From positions 1 to 34,301 of the forward strand of contig JAQUKT010000011.1 of NCBI GenBank assembly GCA_028718945.1: a stretch of 34,301 bases of DNA, read 5' to 3'. A program made the position numbers and the translations under genes. The notes below the pieces were generated by a model. The model was not told the DNA's origin and made no database searches. It saw nothing but the letters and a program-made list of their open reading frames with translations. The stretch is from Actinomycetota bacterium (GTDB lineage: Bacteria > Actinomycetota > Geothermincolia > Fen-727 > JAQUKT01). The stretch's first letter is position 1. Each line of letters opens with the position of its first letter. Shown piece after piece: positions 28,574 through 34,301 of this stretch.

Positions 28574-28741
28574 ATGAAGAAGTCAAGTCGGTTAACATTC
28601 GCAAAAAAGTTATTGCTCGCAACATTAGTCGGTGCTGCCATTGGTTTTTTTGCCGGACTCTACATAAATGAACAGGAAAAAGAGCGAATACGGCGTTTCC
28701 TAAACGAGGCAAAAGAGATGCCTTTCAGACTCTTTGTTTAA
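28574..28741 (+). CDS. small single-pass membrane protein (55 aa)
   Basis: MKKSSRLTFAKKLLLATLVGAAIGFFAGLYINEQEKERIRRFLNEAKEMPFRLFV, directly downstream of a near-consensus promoter. Confidence 0.5.
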   Translation: MKKSSRLTFAKKLLLATLVGAAIGFFAGLYINEQEKERIRRFLNEAKEMPFRLFV

Positions 28742-28782
28742 CCCTCGTGATTTTTATCCTAATAATTTCTGCGGAGGGGAAT

Positions 28783-30327
28783 ATGTCGGATGACAAATTT
28801 GATATTGTGATAATCGGCTCCGGAATTGGCGGCCTGACCTGTGGAGCCCTGCTTGCAAAAGAAGGAATGAAGGTTTTGGTCCTCGAGCAAAGTGAGAGGA
28901 TAGGGGGATGCTGCTCTAATTATGACCACAATGGATTCAAGCCCGATGTAGGGGCAGTATTCGTAATTGGTCATGAGATGTATTACAAACTTTTCGAACT
29001 GCTCGACCTTTCTCTCGAAGACTACCTTGATTTTCAACTCATAGACCCGGTCTATGACACAATCTTAGATGACGGAACAAGAGTGCTTCTTCCAAAGGAA
29101 CCCGAAGAGCTGGTGGAAGTCATTCGCACAGTTTCTCCGGAAGATACCGATGGCTTCAGACATTACATAAGGGACATGGAAAAAATCTTCAAGCTCTATT
29201 TGTCCGTCCTGTCAGTTCCGATGCCTGATTTGAGGAATGTGGGAAATCTCTCTCATCTTGTGAAAATGCTTGCGAGGAAAGAGGAATTGCCTGCCCTTCC
29301 GGTTGACTCCTGGCTTGCAACCCGGACACTTGACAAGGTTGTCAAGAAATACTTCAAAGATGAACGAATCCGTCTCATGTTTGGATGGGAAAATCTTTAC
29401 GCTGCTCTCCCCGCTTACAGATGCACAGGACTGCTCTCGATCATCTCATACATGGGAAGAGTGGGCTACCACTATCCGAAGGGCGGAATGATAGCAATTC
29501 CGGATGCACTGAGACGAATAATGGAAAAATTTGGCGGTGAAATTAGGTTCAACAAATTGGTAGAAAGAATTATCGTGAAAAACGGGGTAGCAAAAGGAGT
29601 AAGACTTTCAAGCGGCGAGGAAATTCAGGCGAAAGCGGTAATATCGAATGCTCATTCGCGTTCCACTTATCTCGAACTCGTTGGAGAAGAAAATCTTCCC
29701 TACACGGTGAGAAGAGCAGTAAAGAAGCAACCCTGCTCGATACCAGCCCCGACCATTTACCTCGGATTGAGTGAAAAGCTCGACTCCGTTCGCTCACATT
29801 TCTCTGTTCTTTTGACTGAAAGAAAAAAATTCGACAACTTATGGAGTGACTTTTACGAAAAAGGCCTTCTTTATAGACCAGACGATGGGCCGTTCCTTGT
29901 AAGTTGCGCATCACACGATGATGAAAGTCTCGCTCCCCCGGGTAAACAGATTCTTTCGGTAATTTACATCGCGCCCTACAAACTCAAATATCACAACTGG
30001 GATGACATATCTGAAGAATGGGCGTGGGAATGCGTGCTTTCACTCGAGAAAAGGGCATTTCCAGGACTTTCCTCCAAAGTCGAGTGGATTGACTCAGTAC
30101 CCCCAAATGAATTCGAAAGAAGGGTGCGCCTGCCTGAAGGTGCGTTTTTTGGGCTGGAAATGAGTGGTCCAAATATGGGACCATTCCGTCCCAGTTACAG
30201 GTCAAAAGCGATCAAGAATCTTTACCTGACGGGACAATGCACAAACCCCGGCGGTGGTGTGCCTCTCGTTATGCTTTCGGGAATCATGGCGTCCGGATGC
30301 CTTGTGAAAGACTGGGGAAAAATGTAG
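28783..30327 (+). CDS. FAD-dependent oxidoreductase, phytoene desaturase (CrtI)-like
   Basis: FDIVIIGSGIGGLTCGALLAKEGMKVLVLEQSERIGGCCSNYDHNGF; C-terminal NLYLTGQCTNPGGGVPLVMLSGIMAS. Confidence 0.87.
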   Translation: MSDDKFDIVIIGSGIGGLTCGALLAKEGMKVLVLEQSERIGGCCSNYDHNGFKPDVGAVFVIGHEMYYKLFELLDLSLEDYLDFQLIDPVYDTILDDGTRVLLPKEPEELVEVIRTVSPEDTDGFRHYIRDMEKIFKLYLSVLSVPMPDLRNVGNLSHLVKMLARKEELPALPVDSWLATRTLDKVVKKYFKDERIRLMFGWENLYAALPAYRCTGLLSIISYMGRVGYHYPKGGMIAIPDALRRIMEKFGGEIRFNKLVERIIVKNGVAKGVRLSSGEEIQAKAVISNAHSRSTYLELVGEENLPYTVRRAVKKQPCSIPAPTIYLGLSEKLDSVRSHFSVLLTERKKFDNLWSDFYEKGLLYRPDDGPFLVSCASHDDESLAPPGKQILSVIYIAPYKLKYHNWDDISEEWAWECVLSLEKRAFPGLSSKVEWIDSVPPNEFERRVRLPEGAFFGLEMSGPNMGPFRPSYRSKAIKNLYLTGQCTNPGGGVPLVMLSGIMASGCLVKDWGKM

Positions 30328-30339
30328 TTCCTAATTTCT

Positions 30340-32820
30340 CTATTTGCCTCGACGCAAGTCATCGGCAGCAAAGAAAACGCTCATCCGTTCTTTCCATTCC
30401 TTGATTTTATCGAAGTTATCGCCACGCGAGATTGTCTGAAACTCTTTGCCGCGTCCATCCATGTCGCGAACGCTCTCGAGAACCCCGTATTTTGAGAAAA
30501 GGGTAATAGCGTTTTTGAAGATAACCCTCGAAAGTGATTCAGGTTTTCGAATAACCCCCGCCGAAATCAAACTTTCACCTTCTCTAAAGCAGTTGCCTGA
30601 AAACGCGTCCTGGTCGAATGTTTGATCGTTACCAACTGAAGAAGCCGCAAGGATTGCTACATAGTATCCCTCAACAAACGACTGAGCGAGAGAAGAGAGC
30701 AAATCCACCGGATGAGATTTACCATTTATTCCATCAAGCGCACTTTCAATCCTCTTTTCCCATTCTTCGTCCGAACGATAAACAAACTCCTCGCTCAGGA
30801 CTTCTTTCAAAAAGCAAGTATCGTCCATTATTTCGCCAAATTCTCTTCCCCTTCGGATAAAAGAAAATGAAGCAAAAGCGCTCTCGAGGAAATGGCCAAT
30901 GGATATGTTCTTGTTGTACTCGAGATATCGCCTCGAGATACTATCCACTCTAAAGCCTTCGGTCTCGCCCCTTTTCTCGAGCGTAATTCTCCCCTCACGT
31001 TCAAACCATGTAATTGCACCCGAAATATCATCCGAATCATCTATCAGTGGCAAACAGGAAGACCTCGCAAAATCAAAAAGGAGATTGGTGTCTCTTGCAA
31101 CAGATTCCCGCGAGACCCATTCCTCACCCGAAGAAAGAATAGAAGCCGCCACAAGAGAGCGCGCGGTTACCGGAGTCACATTATCTATTGCTCTCGCCAC
31201 TATTTTGGCTGTTCCCTCGAGACCCCGGCGTTCAAGCAACTCTTTCATGCTCAAAGGCTTTGAGAACTTCACGAGCGCGCGCCCGAGGGTCGTGCTAACA
31301 GAGCGGTAGATCCCGGCAAAACCCCTGACACTCTCACTGAGCTTCTTGCTCCCTGACATTTCCTTGACGTGAGCGCTTTCCTCCGCAACCTTGTCATAGC
31401 CAAGGTAAACCGGTACGAGTTTGATATCGGAGCATATTCCCATTTTCAGGGCTTCCTCCAGTATCTTGAGGTAACCGATTTTTGGTTTTGAAAGTTTCCC
31501 GTCGCGGCTCCTTGTGCCTTCAATGTATAGAACACTTATGTAATTCATTGCGAGAAGATATCGCACGTAAGCGCTGAAAACCTGTTTGTAAAGTGTCTCC
31601 CTTGAAAATGTGCGCCTAAGATAAAATGCTCCTGAATGCCTCAAGAGCCAGCCAACCGGCCAGAAATTCAAGTTCAGCCCGGCAGCCTGCTCTGGCGTGT
31701 TCAAACCGGAGCGAAACATGACATAGCCGACGAGCAGAGGGTCCAAGTAACTCTTGTGAGAGCAAACAAGTACTATTCTTTCTCTTTGATCACACTCCCT
31801 TAAGAACCTGATTCCCCACCTGTCCACATCAATTTTTTCAAGCAATCTTTCGAAAACATAATCCATCGCCCTCGCAAACCACCTCACCACCCCAATACGG
31901 TTATCAGAAGCAATTTCTCCTATGTAGCCCTGCGCCTCCTTGAGAACAACATCCTGCGAAAGCCCCCTGTTCAACGCATAGTCCTGCATATACGAAGACA
32001 AAAGCGGGTCGGATAAAACTCTCTGCTTCACAAGCCAGAGAGGTTCCCGTGGAGGACCTTCGACAGCACGACGCTCGGCTTCCATCATAATCGAAGCATC
32101 ACGAATTAGTTCATCAACAAGAGTAGCTTCGCCATCTTTACTCCTCCCATCAATCCAGTTCTTCAAAGGAATTATTCGGGTATTCTTGAGGCTACCCGTT
32201 CTCAAAGTCCACCACATCGATGTCATCCGTCTGAACAAATTCAAGGGTTTGAAAGGCTCGAGTCTCGCATTAAGGGATAGGGGTGGAGCAGATTTTGGAA
32301 TATGATAGGAGGTATGGACAACAGGAACAACCGTTATGTTCGATACCGATTTCTTCTGAAGATCAACAAGTACCTCTAATGGACTTCCAGAAAAAAGTGA
32401 TGACTCATCAAATCCCCGCGAGCGAAAATTGATATCTTTGCTTTCATTTCCTGGACCATGCCTTTGCGCCTGTCTTTCACTGCCAATCTCAATCAGATTG
32501 AGTTGAGCAGGGCAGCGTAACCTTGCAAGAAGCATGAGTTTTCGCCTGTATGTTGCCTCCTCAAACAGAAAAACCGTTAATGGTCCGGCAATCACCCAGC
32601 TTGCCCTGTGTGGCTCACCTGGAAGTTTTCGCCCGTGATAAGAACCCTCCTCAAAAGGAAGAACAACTCTTTTCATCACTCCAGCAAGAACGCGCGTGAC
32701 CAGCCCGGGTCTCCAGACAAATTGTCTTTCGATAAACTGAACAGTCCCTTCGTAGTCGATGCTCTTTCCCAATTCTCTAACGCTATCCTCAAGTTGCAAA
32801 ACCGATGATTTCAATCTCAA
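30340..32820 (-). CDS. plsB: glycerol-3-phosphate 1-O-acyltransferase, PlsB-like
   Basis: Acyltransferase motifs IVLVCSHKSYLDPLLVGYVMF, GAFYLRRTF, LYIEGTRSRDGKLSKPKIGYLKI, LVPVYLGYDKV; length 826 aa. Confidence 0.88.
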   Translation of the reverse strand: MRLKSSVLQLEDSVRELGKSIDYEGTVQFIERQFVWRPGLVTRVLAGVMKRVVLPFEEGSYHGRKLPGEPHRASWVIAGPLTVFLFEEATYRRKLMLLARLRCPAQLNLIEIGSERQAQRHGPGNESKDINFRSRGFDESSLFSGSPLEVLVDLQKKSVSNITVVPVVHTSYHIPKSAPPLSLNARLEPFKPLNLFRRMTSMWWTLRTGSLKNTRIIPLKNWIDGRSKDGEATLVDELIRDASIMMEAERRAVEGPPREPLWLVKQRVLSDPLLSSYMQDYALNRGLSQDVVLKEAQGYIGEIASDNRIGVVRWFARAMDYVFERLLEKIDVDRWGIRFLRECDQRERIVLVCSHKSYLDPLLVGYVMFRSGLNTPEQAAGLNLNFWPVGWLLRHSGAFYLRRTFSRETLYKQVFSAYVRYLLAMNYISVLYIEGTRSRDGKLSKPKIGYLKILEEALKMGICSDIKLVPVYLGYDKVAEESAHVKEMSGSKKLSESVRGFAGIYRSVSTTLGRALVKFSKPLSMKELLERRGLEGTAKIVARAIDNVTPVTARSLVAASILSSGEEWVSRESVARDTNLLFDFARSSCLPLIDDSDDISGAITWFEREGRITLEKRGETEGFRVDSISRRYLEYNKNISIGHFLESAFASFSFIRRGREFGEIMDDTCFLKEVLSEEFVYRSDEEWEKRIESALDGINGKSHPVDLLSSLAQSFVEGYYVAILAASSVGNDQTFDQDAFSGNCFREGESLISAGVIRKPESLSRVIFKNAITLFSKYGVLESVRDMDGRGKEFQTISRGDNFDKIKEWKERMSVFFAADDLRRGK

Positions 32821-32986
32821 ACCCTCCTAATTTCAAACTCTACCCTCAGGAACACCAGCACACGCGCTTTTCCTGCTTTCCCTTTCTTTCTTGCCATTGT
32901 TCTGTCAACAGAATTTCTACTGGAATTCGACCCCATTGCCTGCGCGAGATGAACAAAGCTCAACCACATAAGAAATCGTCATATCA

Positions 32987-33157
32987 CTTAGTGTTCCGTT
33001 CCATAGATACGGTGTCGTATAGAGAGAGCGTCGAGGCGCCGCTAACGCAAGGCGCGCTACTGACGCGTACTTCTGTTGTACTCGGAGGGAGCGGAACGCT
33101 CTTCTGTGGATTTATCGGCGATCGAATGCAACTGTATTTATGGGATGGAGCACTTAG
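32987..33157. repeat. MITE-like / structured repeat, copy B
   Basis: CTTAGTGTTCCGTTCCATAGATA (32987-33009) against TATTTATGGGATGGAGCACTTAG (33135-33157): inverted, about 18/23 matching; interior colinear with copy A. Confidence 0.65.
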
Positions 33158-33247
33158 GGCTAACCTTGCGCCAATTGACTCAAGGAATGAAACGAAGGAA
33201 TCGCCATAGCTGTAAATGAAAAGAGCACGCCGAATCTTGACCTTCAT

Positions 33248-34301
33248 TTAGGTTCCCCCGCAGTTCAAAAAGGTCTCAAGCTCAAGAGGAATTATCTTGC
33301 TGGTGCCTGTTTTTTTAGGAACAACACACTCGTCGCACTCAATACCAGCACAGGAAGCCTCGAGAATATCTTCGGGCTGCGCTGCGCCAGCCATCACCGA
33401 CCTGATACTCGCGAGAAGCCTTAAACGCAACCCTAAAGATTTTGAGCGCCTCAAAGCCTCCTGCGCTGTTTGCGCTCCTTCCGCAACACCAGACGGTAAA
33501 TCAGATGAGCAAGAGCCCGCAATCCTAAACCCAAGCGAAAAGTTCCTGCTCGCATGAGAGGTGCAGGTTGCCACAAAATCGCCAATTCCCGCCGGTGTTG
33601 AAACAACATCGCTATCGCCGCCAATCGCACGAACAAACATTTTTGTCTCATAAAGCCCGCGCCAGATGATAGAAGCAAGAACGTTGTCCCCCCAGCCTCG
33701 TGCTTTCGCAATCCCGCAGGCAACCGCATAAACGTTTTTCAAAGCACCTGAAACCTGAGCGCCAAGAGGGTCGTGCCAGCCGAAAAGGGTGAATCCTTTG
33801 CTTTCGAGCTTCTTCATTACTTCCTCACGCAATCGAGTATCCGAACCCGCAATCACACTCACTGCTGGAAAACCGGAAGCGATTTCTTTCGCAAGGTTAG
33901 GACCACTCAATACGAGAACATGTCTTGGAATAATTCCCCACTTTCCAGTGGAAGCCATGATACCGTTTATATCGTCTGTTATTCCCATCTCATCACACCA
34001 TACTTCTATCCCGAGAAGTCCCGTCCCCAACTCAAGCCCCTTCGTCGCAATGACCACTGGCAGATGCGAAAAATCAGAATCAATGACTTCCCTTGCAACC
34101 TGGCGAATAGAATATGACGGAACTGCCACCACAATCAGTTGAGAATCACGAATAGCCCGCCTTAGATTTGTTGTCGGGAAAACCCTCGAGGGTATCTCGA
34201 GTTCCCCCGTATGAGCGAAATTACTCCGGAAGCGGATAATCTCTTCACAAATGTCCGCCCTGTCAGAAACAAGCTTGACGCGTTTCCATTCCCGAGCCTC
34301 G
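33248..34301 (-). CDS. gpsA: NAD(P)-dependent glycerol-3-phosphate dehydrogenase, N-terminus outside window
   Basis: VVIATKGLELGTG, VLSGPNLAKEIASGFPAVSVIAG, GALKNVYAVACGIAKARGWGDN, ASRNFSLGFRI. The frame continues past 34132 to the edge (EAREWKRVKLVSDRADICEEIIRFRSNFAHTGELEIPSRVFPTTNLRRAIRDSQLIVVAVPS). Confidence 0.93.
   Translation of the reverse strand, partial: EAREWKRVKLVSDRADICEEIIRFRSNFAHTGELEIPSRVFPTTNLRRAIRDSQLIVVAVPSYSIRQVAREVIDSDFSHLPVVIATKGLELGTGLLGIEVWCDEMGITDDINGIMASTGKWGIIPRHVLVLSGPNLAKEIASGFPAVSVIAGSDTRLREEVMKKLESKGFTLFGWHDPLGAQVSGALKNVYAVACGIAKARGWGDNVLASIIWRGLYETKMFVRAIGGDSDVVSTPAGIGDFVATCTSHASRNFSLGFRIAGSCSSDLPSGVAEGAQTAQEALRRSKSLGLRLRLLASIRSVMAGAAQPEDILEASCAGIECDECVVPKKTGTSKIIPLELETFLNCGGT

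Noticed and set aside
28200-28712. 170-aa antisense ORF over the DUF4015 3' end
   Set aside because: Composition not protein-like for a conserved family; opposite a well-supported CDS and the 55-aa ORF/promoter.
32984-33247. 87-aa minus-strand ORF starting right after the gpsA stop
   Set aside because: Most of it overlies the inverted-repeat element copy B and the peptide is low quality (MKVKIRRALFIYSYGDS...SSAPCVSGASTLSLYDTVS); better explained by the repeat.
1-34301. CRISPR arrays, tRNA/rRNA genes, toxin-antitoxin, retron or other defence modules
   Set aside because: No regularly spaced direct repeats, no T-arm/CCA cloverleaf pattern that I could recognise, and no signature proteins in the ORF translations.

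Overview
34.3-kb chromosomal window from a gene-dense bacterial genome, probably mainly metabolic/housekeeping. I found no rRNA, recognisable tRNA, CRISPR array, phage module, intact transposase or known defence system. Main blocks: (i) minus-strand threonine module (ApgM/ThrB2-type protein, thrC, hom); (ii) plus-strand hexulose-6-phosphate synthase-RraA fusion overlapping a DUF2342/F420-associated zincin; (iii) minus-strand PsbP/DUF1795-like protein, histidine phosphatase, RsbRD_N protein and MoaB/MogA; (iv) a MaoC hydratase gene with one in-frame TGA in its active-site motif; (v) an FAD-linked oxidase bracketed by REP/RAYT-like GGGGTCAG repeats; (vi) minus-strand cluster of Nfu, MBL-fold hydrolase, alkyl-DHAP-synthase-like flavoprotein, TPP enzyme and Zn-alcohol dehydrogenase; (vii) an orphan sensor kinase divergent from a MerR-TetR fusion regulator that overlaps a tandem-VOC gene; (viii) a polysaccharide deacetylase lipoprotein with a DUF4015 glycoside hydrolase-like protein; (ix) a CrtI-like oxidoreductase, plsB and gpsA. 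The least-explained signal is a pair of diverged, colinear ~146/171-bp intergenic elements (23521-23666 and 32987-33157) with ~23-bp terminal inverted repeats, which look like a MITE or structured-repeat family. Other items worth checking are the MaoC TGA, the MerR-TetR/double-VOC unit and strong over-representation of the palindrome CTCGAG.
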